Part shown: piece by piece, positions 1-9,082 of the stretch
Layout: each line of letters starts with the position of its first letter
Numbering within the stretch: the stretch's first letter is position 1
From: Rhizobium sp. Q54
GTDB lineage: Bacteria; Pseudomonadota; Alphaproteobacteria; Micropepsales; Micropepsaceae
DNA length: 64,000 nt
Direction: 5' to 3'
Assembly (NCBI GenBank): GCA_945860165.1
Contig: CAMAPL010000001.1
Span: 124,001-188,000 of the forward strand
Position numbers and translations under genes: made by a program
Notes under the pieces: model-generated
Told to the model about the DNA's origin: nothing
The model's input: only the letters and a program-made list of their open reading frames with translations
The model's database searches: none

Positions 1-904
1 CCCCGTCGCGCACCGCCGCCCACAACGCCTGGCGATGGCTTTCATCGCGGATTGGCGGGTTCATCTGGGCATAGGCGCCCAGCCGCTCGTAGCATTCCGG
101 CGCCGACAAGGTGAGATGCTGCGGCGTGGTCTCGGCGGTGACGATATCCTTGGCCGCCGCCAGCAGCGGGATCTCGTCGCTGGTGGTGATGTGCAGAACA
201 TGCAGCCGGCGTCCGGCTGCGCGGGCCAGCCTGATCACCCGCTCGGTGGACATGCGCGCCGATTCCGCGTCGCGCCAGATGGGATGGGTTTGCGGCTTGC
301 CGCACTCGGCCAGATGTTTGCGTTCGATCATGCGGTCTTCATCTTCGGAATGGACCGCGACGCGGCGCTTGCCAGACTTGAGCGCCGCCAGAATGTCTTC
401 TTCTTTGTTCAGCAGCAGTGTGCCGGTGGAGGAACCCAGAAAAGCCTTGATGCCACAAACGCCGGGCATTTTTTCCAAGTTCGCCAGCTCGGCGATATTC
501 TGCGGCGCCGCGCCGGCATAAAAGGCGTGGTCGCAATGCATCCGCCCCCTGGCGCGGGCCAGCTTGTCCTGGATCGCTTCGGCCGTGGTGGTCGGCGGTA
601 CGGTGTTGGGCATTTCAAAGACGCTGGTGACGCCGCCCAAGATGGCGGCCAGGCTGCCGCTGGCCAGGTCTTCCTTGTGTACATTGCCGGGCTCACGGAA
701 ATGCACCTGAGTGTCCATCACGCCGGGCAGAACGTGCAGGCCCTTGGCCTCGAAGACTTCGGCGGCCTTGGCGCCTGCCAGAGACCCGATGGCGACGATT
801 CGCCCGGCTATCACGCCCACATCAGCCTCGGCGATGCCGTTGGGGGTGGCGACGATGCCGTCCCGGATCAGAAGATCGAAAATTTCCTGATTTTTCATGC
901 TCAT
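1..904 (-). CDS. pyrC: Dihydroorotase, class I amidohydrolase type (3' end beyond window)
   Basis: Cytosolic zinc amidohydrolase expected to cyclise carbamoyl aspartate to dihydroorotate in pyrimidine synthesis. About 300 N-terminal residues are visible and the frame stays open to the window edge. The start is ATG at 904-902, with a second in-frame ATG two codons on. The metal-site segment reads DTQVHFREPG near residue 60, so the usual D-x-H-x-H has Gln in place of the first His. An FEMPNT segment, KAFLGSSTGT, AVHSEDED and HVLHITTSDE follow, the pattern of the alphaproteobacterial class I-like dihydroorotases. It is divergent from ygfZ. It could instead be a dihydroorotase-like paralogue, because the first zinc ligand is changed. 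Confidence 0.85.
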   Translation of the reverse strand, partial: MSMKNQEIFDLLIRDGIVATPNGIAEADVGVIAGRIVAIGSLAGAKAAEVFEAKGLHVLPGVMDTQVHFREPGNVHKEDLASGSLAAILGGVTSVFEMPNTVPPTTTAEAIQDKLARARGRMHCDHAFYAGAAPQNIAELANLEKMPGVCGIKAFLGSSTGTLLLNKEEDILAALKSGKRRVAVHSEDEDRMIERKHLAECGKPQTHPIWRDAESARMSTERVIRLARAAGRRLHVLHITTSDEIPLLAAAKDIVTAETTPQHLTLSAPECYERLGAYAQMNPPIRDESHRQALWAAVRDG

Positions 905-969
905 GGGCTCGGAATTAGCCTACTCATCCCGCCCTTGGCAATCTTGACGGAGGGGGTTAACTGGGATGG

Positions 970-1797
970 ATGAAACCTGCTCTTCTCGACGACCGCGCCA
1001 TTATCGCAATTTCCGGCTCCGAGGCACGCGATTTTCTGCAGGGACTGGTCACAAATGATGTCGTCGAGGGGCTGGCCCCGGGCACGGGCCTGTATACCGC
1101 ACTGCTCTCGCCCCAAGGCAAGATCCTGATCGATTTCTTTGTCACCGAAGGCGATGGCGCCTTGCTACTGGATTGCGCCCGGGCTTCGCGCGATGCGCTG
1201 CTGAAAAAACTGAAAATGTACAAGCTGCGCGCCAAGGTGGATATCGAGGCACGCGACCAGCTGGCGGTTTGCAGCAACCTGCAGGACCACCCCGAAAATC
1301 GCCCGGTCACCTATGCGGACCGCGCCGTAACCTATCCCGACCCGCGCCTAGAGGCGTTAGGGATGCGCAGCATCGGCGCAATCGCCGAAATGCCGGCCAA
1401 CCTGCCGGGGCCGAGTGCCTATCACGCGATGCGGCTAGCGCTGGGCGTGCCGGAAGCCGGCGATTTCGGGTCTGAGAAAATCTTCGCCCTGGATGCCGGG
1501 CTGGAAGAACTCCACGGCGTGTCCTTCACCAAGGGCTGTTATGTCGGCCAGGAACTGACATCCCGCATGAAGCACCGCGCCACCGCCCGCAAGCGCATCG
1601 TCACGATCACGGCGCAGGCGGATCTGCCCGCCAGTGGCCCCGTGACACGCGGCGGCAGCGAGATCGGTGAAATTCTTTCTGCCTATGGTTCTATCGCTTT
1701 TGTATTGGTGCGGCTGGACCGGCTGGCCGAGACGCAGGGCGAGATAACGGCTGCATCCATTCCCGTTGCCCTGACGAGACCGGCATGGTTGCTCTAG
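970..1797 (+). CDS. ygfZ: Folate-binding protein YgfZ (GcvT-related)
   Basis: 275 aa, cytosolic. YgfZ proteins bind tetrahydrofolate and support the maintenance or repair of certain Fe-S enzymes. The family signature K-G-C-Y-V-G-Q-E lies at residues 188-195, with the conserved Cys at 190. The N-terminal part has the GcvT-like fold pattern (FLQGLVTND, LLSPQGKIL). The start is ATG at 970, and the ATG at 966 is out of frame. The 3' end overlaps tag by 13 bases, so the two are probably co-transcribed. Confidence 0.92.
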   Translation: MKPALLDDRAIIAISGSEARDFLQGLVTNDVVEGLAPGTGLYTALLSPQGKILIDFFVTEGDGALLLDCARASRDALLKKLKMYKLRAKVDIEARDQLAVCSNLQDHPENRPVTYADRAVTYPDPRLEALGMRSIGAIAEMPANLPGPSAYHAMRLALGVPEAGDFGSEKIFALDAGLEELHGVSFTKGCYVGQELTSRMKHRATARKRIVTITAQADLPASGPVTRGGSEIGEILSAYGSIAFVLVRLDRLAETQGEITAASIPVALTRPAWLL

Positions 1798-2372
1798 CAA
1801 AGACGCGATGCTCGTGGCCGGGTAAAGACCCGCTTTATGTCGCCTATCACGACAGCGAATGGGGCGTGCCGGAGCATGACGCCCGCACCTTGTATGAAAA
1901 ACTCGTGCTGGATGGTTTTCAGGCCGGGCTTTCCTGGATTACCATCCTGCGCAAGCGAGAGAATTTCCGCAAAGCCTTCCACAATTTCGATCCGCATAAG
2001 ATCGCCCGCTACACCGTACGCGATGTCGACCGGCTGCTCAAGAATGACGGCATCATCCGAAGCCGCGCCAAGATCGAGGCGACGATCAGGGGCGCCAAGC
2101 TATGGCTGGAGATTGAAGAAAAAGAGCCGTACGGATTTCACGATCTGATCTGGAAGCATGTCGGCGGCAAGCCCAAGATAAACCGCTTCAAGAGCCGCGA
2201 GCAGGTGCCGGCCCAGACCGAGATGAGCGAGGGGCTGTCGAAGGACCTGAAAAAACACGGCTTCAATTTCTGCGGCCCGGTGATCGTCTACGCTTTCGCC
2301 CAGGCCACCGGCATGGTCAATGATCATCTCACCACCTGCTTCCGGCATGCGGAATGCGCGAAAGGCCCGTGA
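1785..2372 (+). CDS. tag: DNA-3-methyladenine glycosylase I
   Basis: 195 aa. It excises 3-methyladenine from alkylated DNA in base excision repair. The sequence begins RCSWPGKDPLYVAYHDSEWG, typical of Tag. The four zinc ligands of the family are present: C9, H22, H181 and C185 (HLTTC). The length is normal. The start ATG lies inside ygfZ (13-base overlap). The photolyase gene phrB follows 43 bases on, making a small repair pair. Confidence 0.95.
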   Translation: MVALAKTRCSWPGKDPLYVAYHDSEWGVPEHDARTLYEKLVLDGFQAGLSWITILRKRENFRKAFHNFDPHKIARYTVRDVDRLLKNDGIIRSRAKIEATIRGAKLWLEIEEKEPYGFHDLIWKHVGGKPKINRFKSREQVPAQTEMSEGLSKDLKKHGFNFCGPVIVYAFAQATGMVNDHLTTCFRHAECAKGP

Positions 2373-2415
2373 TCAGAACAGTGATCCGAATCGCGGAATT
2401 TCCCGTAAAACCGGC

Positions 2416-3774
2416 ATGAATCCCATCATTGTCTGGTTTCGTCAGGATCTGCGGCTGGCCGACAATCCCGCCTTTACTCACGCGGCCAAGTCTGGCCGAC
2501 CTGTGATCTGCCTGTTCGTTCTGGATGACGGGGCCGCGGGCGAGTGGAAATGGGGCGGCGCTTCGCGCTGGTGGCTGCACCATTCCCTCACCGCCCTGAA
2601 CAAATCCCTGAAGGGACATCTGGTGCTGCGTAAGGGCGGCGCGGCGCAAACCATCAAGGCGTTGATGCGGGAGACAGGCGCGGACCAGCTTGTGTGGAAT
2701 CGCTGCTACGAACCCTTTGCTGTCGCCCGCGACACAGGTTTGAAGACCGCACTGGGCGCCGCCGCGCAAAGTTTCAATGGCGCGCTACTGCATGAGCCCT
2801 GGGAGATCAAGACCGGCGCCGGTACGCCCTTTCGCGTCTTCACCCCTTTCTGGAACGCGATGCTGAAACGACCGGTGGAAAAACCGAAGCCCGTGCCCCG
2901 CGCGCCGCATTTCGCTATCGCCCCCAGCGACAGCCTGGCGGACTGGAAGCTACTGCCGGTCAAACCCAACTGGGCGCATGGTTTCGACTGGACGCCCGGT
3001 GAAAAACCGGCGCAGGACGCGCTCTACGATTTCCTCGATCAGGTGGATGACTATGGACGCTCGCGCGACCTGCCGGACCGTGATGGCACGTCAAGGCTTT
3101 CCGCCCATTTGCACTGGGGCGAAATCTCGCCGCGGCAGGCGTGGCATGCGGTTCGCGCACGGCATCACAGCGAAGGCAGCGAGACCTTCCTGAAAGAATT
3201 GGGCTGGCGGGAATTCTGCGCCCAGTTGCTGTTTCACAATCCCGATCTGCCGTCCCAGCCGCTGGACCGACGCTTCGCCAAATTCCCCTGGCGCAAAAAT
3301 GAGAAAGACTTCCAGGCCTGGACGAAGGGCCGCACCGGCATCCCCATCGTCGATGCTGGGATGCGTCAGCTCTGGCAGACGGGCTGGATGCACAATCGCG
3401 TGCGCATGATCGTCGCCAGCCTGCTGATCAAGCATCTGGGTATCCACTGGCGGCAGGGCGAGGAATGGTTCTGGGACACGCTGGTGGACGCCGACCTGGC
3501 CAGCAACAGCGCCAACTGGCAATGGGTGGCGGGCTGCGGCGCCGACGCCGCACCTTTCTTTCGCATCTTCAACCCGGTGCTGCAGGGTGAGAAATTCGAT
3601 CCTCAGGGCGTCTATGTCCGCCGCTTCGTGCCAGAGCTGGAAAACTGTCCCGACAAATATATCCACAAGCCGTGGGCAGCCCCGGTGTCGCCCGAAAATT
3701 ACCCTGAACCCATCGTGGACTTGGCCGCCGGACGAGACCGCGCTTTGGGCATTTTTCGCGCCTTGAAGCGCTAG
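2416..3774 (+). CDS. phrB: Deoxyribodipyrimidine photolyase, class I CPD type
   Basis: 452 aa. A blue-light flavoenzyme that splits cyclobutane pyrimidine dimers. The N-terminal DNA-photolyase domain starts IVWFRQDLRLADNPAF. The C-terminal FAD domain has the conserved run GRTGIPIVDAGMRQL, HNRVRM, DTLVDADLASN, NWQW and FRIFNPVLQGEKFDP. The frame is open upstream to 2320, but the ATG at 2416 is chosen because MNPIIVWFRQDLRL matches the family N-terminus. The cysK start follows 23 bases downstream. Confidence 0.95.
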   Translation: MNPIIVWFRQDLRLADNPAFTHAAKSGRPVICLFVLDDGAAGEWKWGGASRWWLHHSLTALNKSLKGHLVLRKGGAAQTIKALMRETGADQLVWNRCYEPFAVARDTGLKTALGAAAQSFNGALLHEPWEIKTGAGTPFRVFTPFWNAMLKRPVEKPKPVPRAPHFAIAPSDSLADWKLLPVKPNWAHGFDWTPGEKPAQDALYDFLDQVDDYGRSRDLPDRDGTSRLSAHLHWGEISPRQAWHAVRARHHSEGSETFLKELGWREFCAQLLFHNPDLPSQPLDRRFAKFPWRKNEKDFQAWTKGRTGIPIVDAGMRQLWQTGWMHNRVRMIVASLLIKHLGIHWRQGEEWFWDTLVDADLASNSANWQWVAGCGADAAPFFRIFNPVLQGEKFDPQGVYVRRFVPELENCPDKYIHKPWAAPVSPENYPEPIVDLAAGRDRALGIFRALKR

Positions 3775-3797
3775 GCGCAGCCTACTAGGTTCGCGTT

Positions 3798-4832
3798 ATG
3801 CAAATAAAGCATGATGTCATCGCCGCAATCGGCGGCACGCCGCTGATCCGTCTCAAACAGGCTTCCGACGCGACGGGCTGTGAAATCCTGGGCAAGGCGG
3901 AATTTCTCAATCCCGGCCAGTCGGTCAAGGACCGCGCCGCGCTTTTCATTATCAAGGACGCGATCCGGCGCGGCTGGTTGCACCCTGGCGGCACCATCGT
4001 GGAAGGCACCACCGGCAATACCGGCATCGGTTTGGCGACCGTGGCCAACGCGATGGGCTTTCGCACCGTGATCGTGATCCCCGATACCCAGAGCCAGGAA
4101 AAGAAGGATGCACTGCGCCTGCTGGGCGCGGAGCTGATCGAAGTGCCTGCGGTACCGTACAAGGACCCCAACAACTACGTGAAGCTGTCGGGACGGCTGG
4201 CCGAGCAGCTGGCGAAAACGGAAAATAATGGCGCGATCTGGGCCAACCAGTTCGACAATGTCGCAAACCGTCAGGCCCATATCGAAGGCACCGGTCCGGA
4301 AATCTGGGCCCAGACGGACGGCAGGGTAGATGGCTTCACCTGCGCCGTTGGCACCGGCGGCACCCTGAGCGGCGTGGCCATCGCTCTGAAGGAAAAAAAC
4401 AAGTATGTGCGGATTGCCGCCGCCGACCCGCTGGGCGCGGCGATCTATAGCTGGATCAGATTCGGCAAGCTGGAAAGCCACGGCACCTCGATCACCGAAG
4501 GCATCGGCCAGGGCCGCGTCACCGGAAATCTCGAAGGCGCGCCGATCGATGACGCCTATCAGGTTCCAGACGAAGAGGCGCTGCCGCTGATCTTCGACTT
4601 GCTGCGACATGAAGGGCTGTGCATGGGTGGCTCCACCGGCATCAATGTCGCCGGCGCCATCCGCATGGCAAAGGACATGGGTCCGGGCCACACCATCGTC
4701 ACCATCCTGTGTGATTATGGCAATCGCTATCATAGCAAACTGTTCAATCCCACTTTCCTGCGCGAAAAAGGCCTGCCCGTTCCGCCCTGGCTGGCGGAAC
4801 AACGCACCGCAATCGTGGTTCCATATCAATGA
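3798..4832 (+). CDS. cysK: Cysteine synthase A (O-acetylserine sulfhydrylase)
   Basis: 344 aa, cytosolic PLP enzyme making cysteine from O-acetylserine and sulfide. The PLP lysine is K44 in GQSVKDRAA. GTTGNTGIG binds the substrate carboxylate and GTGGTLSG binds phosphate. TEGIGQGRVTGN and a C-terminal extension match the longer CysK subtype of alphaproteobacteria. Its stop overlaps the sseA start as ATGA, so the two are translationally coupled and head a sulfur-metabolism run. Confidence 0.93.
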   Translation: MQIKHDVIAAIGGTPLIRLKQASDATGCEILGKAEFLNPGQSVKDRAALFIIKDAIRRGWLHPGGTIVEGTTGNTGIGLATVANAMGFRTVIVIPDTQSQEKKDALRLLGAELIEVPAVPYKDPNNYVKLSGRLAEQLAKTENNGAIWANQFDNVANRQAHIEGTGPEIWAQTDGRVDGFTCAVGTGGTLSGVAIALKEKNKYVRIAAADPLGAAIYSWIRFGKLESHGTSITEGIGQGRVTGNLEGAPIDDAYQVPDEEALPLIFDLLRHEGLCMGGSTGINVAGAIRMAKDMGPGHTIVTILCDYGNRYHSKLFNPTFLREKGLPVPPWLAEQRTAIVVPYQ

Positions 4833-5659
4833 GAAATCTTGTCTCCACCGAGTGGCTGGCCGCGCATCTGAAGGATGTGCGGGTGGTCGACGCCTCCTGG
4901 TACATGCCCAGCGAGAAACGCAATCCGGCGACCGAATTCGAAGTCGCCCATATTCCCGGCGCGGTGTTCTTCGACATTGACCGCATCGCTGATCACGACA
5001 CCGACCTGCCGCACATGATGCCGGGCCAAAGCGAATTTTCCAAAGCGGTTGGAGAGCTCGGCATCGGCGATGGCGAAACGGTGGTGGTCTATGACGGCTC
5101 CGGCATCTTCTCGGCGCCGCGCGCCTGGTGGATGCTCAAGGCGATGGGCCATGCCAAAGTGATGGTGCTGGATGGCGGCCTGCCGCAGTGGAAGCGCGAA
5201 GGCCGCGCGATCGACACCGGCCCTGCCAATCCCAAGGCGAAATTCTTCACCGCCAATACCGAGCCCGCTTTGAAGCGCGACTTCGATGCAGTTATGGGAA
5301 TCGTCAAAAACAAAAGCGCCCAATTGGTCGATGCACGCAGCCCCAGCCGTTTCACCGGCAGCGAGGCCGAACCCCGCGCCGGTGTGCGCGGCGGCCATAT
5401 GCCCGGCGCCGCCAATGTGCATTTCCGCAGCCTGCTCACCAGAGAGGGTACCTTCAAGCCGCCAGAGCAGCTCAGCGAGATTTTCGCAGCGGCAGACGTT
5501 GATACCCAAAAGCCCATCGTCACCAGCTGCGGCAGCGGTGTCACTGCGGCCATCCTGCTGCTGGCGCTGCAGGACATCGGCGCGAAAAATGTGGCGCTTT
5601 ATGACGGCTCCTGGACCGAATGGGGCGGACGCCCCGAAGCACCCGTGGTCAGGGACTGA
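4829..5659 (+). CDS. sseA: 3-mercaptopyruvate sulfurtransferase
   Basis: 276 aa, two rhodanese domains (about residues 1-130 and 150-275). It transfers sulfur from 3-mercaptopyruvate to a thiol acceptor or cyanide. The active-site Cys is C234 in the loop CGSGVTA, the form that separates mercaptopyruvate sulfurtransferase from thiosulfate sulfurtransferase (CRKGVTA). The ATG overlaps the cysK stop by four bases. This suits a role in cysteine turnover. Confidence 0.93.
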   Translation: MRNLVSTEWLAAHLKDVRVVDASWYMPSEKRNPATEFEVAHIPGAVFFDIDRIADHDTDLPHMMPGQSEFSKAVGELGIGDGETVVVYDGSGIFSAPRAWWMLKAMGHAKVMVLDGGLPQWKREGRAIDTGPANPKAKFFTANTEPALKRDFDAVMGIVKNKSAQLVDARSPSRFTGSEAEPRAGVRGGHMPGAANVHFRSLLTREGTFKPPEQLSEIFAAADVDTQKPIVTSCGSGVTAAILLLALQDIGAKNVALYDGSWTEWGGRPEAPVVRD

Positions 5660-5660
5660 C

Positions 5661-6185
5661 ATGGACAAGACTGTGCGGCGCATTCCCATGACGGTGACGT
5701 TCCTGGAGATGACCGCCAGGCCCACCGCCCTGCCCCCACCGCAACCGCGCGGCAAGGTCGCCCTGCTCCGCTGCGAAAAGCCGCCGGTCCATTACTACCG
5801 CTATCTCTATGACACGATCGGCGCGGACTATTACTGGGTCGACCGCAAGAAGCTGGCACCGGACAAATTGGCCGAGGTGATCCAGGACCCGCGCAACCTA
5901 CTCTATGTTCTGTATGCGGAGGGAAATCCCGCCGGCATGGCCGAACTGGACCTGCGCAAGGAGGGCGAGGCCAACATCTCCTATTTCGGCCTGATGCCCG
6001 AAGCGATCGGCCGACGCATGGGATTCTTCTTTTTCTATCATACCTGCGCCAATGCGTGGCTACAGCCGATCCGGCGCCTGACCATCAACACCTGCACGCT
6101 GGATCATCCCCGCGCTCTGCCGCTATACCAGCGGCTGGGTTTCACCGCTTCCGCCCGCGAAGAACGCTTTGTCGAGCTGCCTTAG
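5661..6185 (+). CDS. GNAT-family N-acetyltransferase
   Basis: 174 aa. It resembles a GNAT acyltransferase: the core LYVLYAEGNPAGMAELDLR is followed by beta-strand ISYFGLMPEAIGRRMG (acetyl-CoA loop region) and DHPRALPLYQRLGF (the usual motif B region). The substrate is unknown. The ATG at 5661 lies one base after the sseA stop. The upstream part of the same frame is the shadow of sseA. Its position in the sseA to peptide-transporter run suggests a metabolic or protein-modifying role, but nothing here fixes it. Confidence 0.8.
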   Translation: MDKTVRRIPMTVTFLEMTARPTALPPPQPRGKVALLRCEKPPVHYYRYLYDTIGADYYWVDRKKLAPDKLAEVIQDPRNLLYVLYAEGNPAGMAELDLRKEGEANISYFGLMPEAIGRRMGFFFFYHTCANAWLQPIRRLTINTCTLDHPRALPLYQRLGFTASAREERFVELP

Positions 6186-6201
6186 AGTCTGAAGGAATGT
6201 C

Positions 6202-7923
6202 ATGAATATTGTCGTTCTGATCGGCATCATCATCACGGTGGCAACCGGCATCCCGGTCTACCTGCAGATGCGAAAGCATCCTCGCGGTCTGAAAATCCTG
6301 TTCTTCGCCGAAATGTGGGAACGCTTTTCCTATTACGGCATGCGCGGCCTGCTGATTTTCTACCTGACCCGCCATTTCCTGTTCGACGATGCCACCGCCA
6401 ATGCCCAGTACAGCGCCTATACCTCACTGGTCTATCTGCTGCCGCTGATCGGCGGCGCGCTGGCTGACTGTTACCTCGGCACCCGCAAGGCCATAGCCTA
6501 CGGTGCGGTGCTGCTGGTAGCCGGTCATTGCCTGATGGCGGTTGAGGGCAGCCCGGCAAAGCAATTCCTGGTTCACGACGGCGCGCGTTACGAAGTTTTG
6601 TCGGGCGAGAAACCGCGCGTGATGGTCGGCGGCAATGCCTATCGCTATTCATCGGCCGGGAATGGCGGCATTTCCATTGCCGGCCTTCCCACCGGCGCGG
6701 CGCTGCCGGAGACACTGACCACAGGCAGCTATTCGACGGTGGAGGAACGCGATCCGTTTTTCTTGTCGGTGTTCTATCTGGCTTTGTCGCTTATTATCAT
6801 GGGCGTGGCGTTTCTGAAACCGAACATCTCCACCATTGTGGGGCAACTTTATAAAGCCAGCGATCCGCGCCGCGATCCCGGCTTTACGTTTTATTATTAC
6901 GGCATCAATCTGGGCGCCTTCTGGGCCGCCATCCTGTGCGGACTGTTGGGCGAGGCGGTCGGCTGGTGGGCGGGCTTCGGCCTTGCGGGCGTCGGCATGG
7001 CGGCCGGACTGATCGTCTTCCTGCGCGGCAAAGCGCACCTGGAAGGACATGGCGAGCCGCCCTCGCCTACCCTGCTGGCGCAACCCATCCTGGGGCCTCT
7101 GAGCCGCGAGCATATTATTTACATCTGCGGGCTGCTGGGCGTGGGCCTGGTGTGGCTGCTTGTGCAGCGGAACCAGGCAGTTGGGCTGCTACTCGCCGCC
7201 GGCTCGGTGATCGTGCTCGGCTATGTCGGCTGGTACATCGCCATGCGCTGTCAGGGCCGCGCCCGCATGGACATGCTCCTGGCACTGATCCTGATCTCTG
7301 GCGCCGTGGTGTTCTTTACCCTGTTCGAGCAGGCCGGCACTTCGCTCAATCTTTTTGCCGACCGCAACACGCAGTTGCCCGATGGTTTCACCGCAGCGCA
7401 GACCCAGTCCTTCAATGCCGGATTCATCCTGCTGTTCGCGCCGCTTTTCGCGATGCTATGGGCCTGGCTGGGAAGAAAGAACATGGACTTCGATCCGATC
7501 GTTAAATTCGGGCTGGGTCTGGTGCAGGTCGGCGCGGGTTTTCTGATCCTGGTCTATGCGGCGGGGTTTGCAGACACTGATTACCGCCTGCCGCTGATCT
7601 TCCTGGCTCTCGCATACTTGCTGCACACCACCGGCGAATTGTGCCTGTCGCCGGTCGGGATGGCGGAGATCACCAAACTGTCGGTGCCCGCGCTTGTTTC
7701 CACCATGATGGCGGTCTGGTTCCTGTCGAGCAGCTGGGCGCAGTATATCGGCGCCTTTATCGCCGAACATGCGGGCACGGAAACATTGGGCGGACAGGCG
7801 GTCGATCCGCGCGCAGCGCTGGAAACCTCGCTGGTCGTGTTCAACGTGATCGGCTGGGTCGGCGTTGGCTGCGGCGTGTTTTTCTTCCTACTGAGTTTTG
7901 TATGGAAGCGGCGGGCGGCTTAG
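6202..7923 (+). CDS. POT-family proton-dependent oligopeptide transporter
   Basis: 573 aa, inner-membrane MFS protein of the POT/PTR group that imports di- and tripeptides with protons. The signature FFAEMWERFSYYGMR lies near residues 32-46, FYYGINLGAFWA is the second PTR2 motif, and many membrane helices follow. There is an extra N-terminal helix (residues 1-20). A long soluble loop of about 60 residues after helix 4 (SPAKQFLVHDGARYEVL...) is predicted to be periplasmic and is longer than in E. coli DtpA. It starts 16 bases after the GNAT gene, within the sulfur amino acid run. Confidence 0.9.
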   Translation: MNIVVLIGIIITVATGIPVYLQMRKHPRGLKILFFAEMWERFSYYGMRGLLIFYLTRHFLFDDATANAQYSAYTSLVYLLPLIGGALADCYLGTRKAIAYGAVLLVAGHCLMAVEGSPAKQFLVHDGARYEVLSGEKPRVMVGGNAYRYSSAGNGGISIAGLPTGAALPETLTTGSYSTVEERDPFFLSVFYLALSLIIMGVAFLKPNISTIVGQLYKASDPRRDPGFTFYYYGINLGAFWAAILCGLLGEAVGWWAGFGLAGVGMAAGLIVFLRGKAHLEGHGEPPSPTLLAQPILGPLSREHIIYICGLLGVGLVWLLVQRNQAVGLLLAAGSVIVLGYVGWYIAMRCQGRARMDMLLALILISGAVVFFTLFEQAGTSLNLFADRNTQLPDGFTAAQTQSFNAGFILLFAPLFAMLWAWLGRKNMDFDPIVKFGLGLVQVGAGFLILVYAAGFADTDYRLPLIFLALAYLLHTTGELCLSPVGMAEITKLSVPALVSTMMAVWFLSSSWAQYIGAFIAEHAGTETLGGQAVDPRAALETSLVVFNVIGWVGVGCGVFFFLLSFVWKRRAA

Positions 7924-7927
7924 GAAC

Positions 7928-9082
7928 ATGGACAAAAAAGGCAAACCCGAAACCCTAGCCGTCTCCATCGGGCGGATGAGCGACACGCATTTCGGCGCGG
8001 TGAACACCCCGATCTATCGCGCCTCCACCATCCTGTATCCCGACCTGGCGGCGCTGAAGGCCAATAAACAGCCTTACAGCTATGGCCGCCGCGGCACGCC
8101 GACCACACGCAGCTTCGAAGAGGCAATCAGCGTGCTGGAAGGCGCCGCGCGCACCGTCACGGTGCCATCGGGCCTTAACGCCAATGCCCTAGCTATCCTG
8201 TCGGCGTGCGGCGCTGGCGACCATCTGCTGATGGTGGACAGCGCCTATGAGCCGACCAAGACATTCTGCGAGCGCACGCTCCAGCGTTTCGGCGTCGAAA
8301 CGACCTATTATGCGCCGACCGAAGCCATCGCGCCGCTGCTCCGGCCAAACACCAAGGCGGTGTTCTGCGAAAGTCCCGGCTCCCTCACCTTCGAGGTGCA
8401 GGACATTCCCGCGATCGTGAAGGCCGCCCACGCAAAAGGTGTCTCAGTCCTGATGGACAATACCTGGGCGACGCCGGTGTTCTTCCAGCCGCTGAAACAT
8501 GGTGTGGACCTGTCTATCCAGGCGGCCACCAAATATGTCGGCGGACATGCCGATGTGATGCTGGGTTATGTCGCGGCCAATGACAGCCATGCCGCCCGAC
8601 TGCAGGAGACCCACGGCAATCTCGGCCTTTATGCCAGCGGGGACGACTGTTTCCTGGGATTGCGCGGGCTGCGCACTCTGTCCGTGCGTCTGGCCCGCCA
8701 CCAGGAAACCGGCCTCACCCTGGCCCGCTGGCTGGCCGCCCGGCCGGAAGTGGCGCGGGTGCTGCACCCGGCGCTGGAAAGCGACCCCGGACACACCCTG
8801 TGGAAACGCGATTTTTCCGGCGCCTGCGGCTTGTTCGGGCTGGTGCTGAAGCCCGCGCCCGAGGCCGCTATCGCCGCCTTCGTGGACGGGTTGCGGCATT
8901 TCGGGATCGGCTATTCCTGGGGCGGGTTTGAAAGTCTGATCGTCCCGGCGCATATCAGGCGCAGCACCGGGACCTTCGCGGAAGAAGGGCCGGTGCTGCG
9001 CATTCATGCCGGCCTGGAAGATGCGGGCGACCTGATCACCGACCTGGAAAAGGGCCTCGCCCGCCTGAGAGAGCACACGTGA
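7928..9082 (+). CDS. metC: Cystathionine beta-lyase
   Basis: 384 aa, PLP-dependent Cys/Met-metabolism enzyme predicted to cleave cystathionine to homocysteine. The PLP lysine is K202 in QAATKYVGGHADVMLG. TPIYRASTILYPDL and SYGRRGTPT give the tetramer and PLP phosphate region, and the C-terminus has the substrate motif SWGGFESL typical of MetC. The ATG at 7928 is preferred over the upstream open frame. Its stop overlaps the hisI GTG as GTGA. Confidence 0.9.
   Translation: MDKKGKPETLAVSIGRMSDTHFGAVNTPIYRASTILYPDLAALKANKQPYSYGRRGTPTTRSFEEAISVLEGAARTVTVPSGLNANALAILSACGAGDHLLMVDSAYEPTKTFCERTLQRFGVETTYYAPTEAIAPLLRPNTKAVFCESPGSLTFEVQDIPAIVKAAHAKGVSVLMDNTWATPVFFQPLKHGVDLSIQAATKYVGGHADVMLGYVAANDSHAARLQETHGNLGLYASGDDCFLGLRGLRTLSVRLARHQETGLTLARWLAARPEVARVLHPALESDPGHTLWKRDFSGACGLFGLVLKPAPEAAIAAFVDGLRHFGIGYSWGGFESLIVPAHIRRSTGTFAEEGPVLRIHAGLEDAGDLITDLEKGLARLREHT

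Noticed and set aside
35-973. Long plus-strand frame of 312 codons at the window start
   Set aside because: It is the shadow of the dihydroorotase gene on the minus strand, which has clear family motifs along the same stretch.
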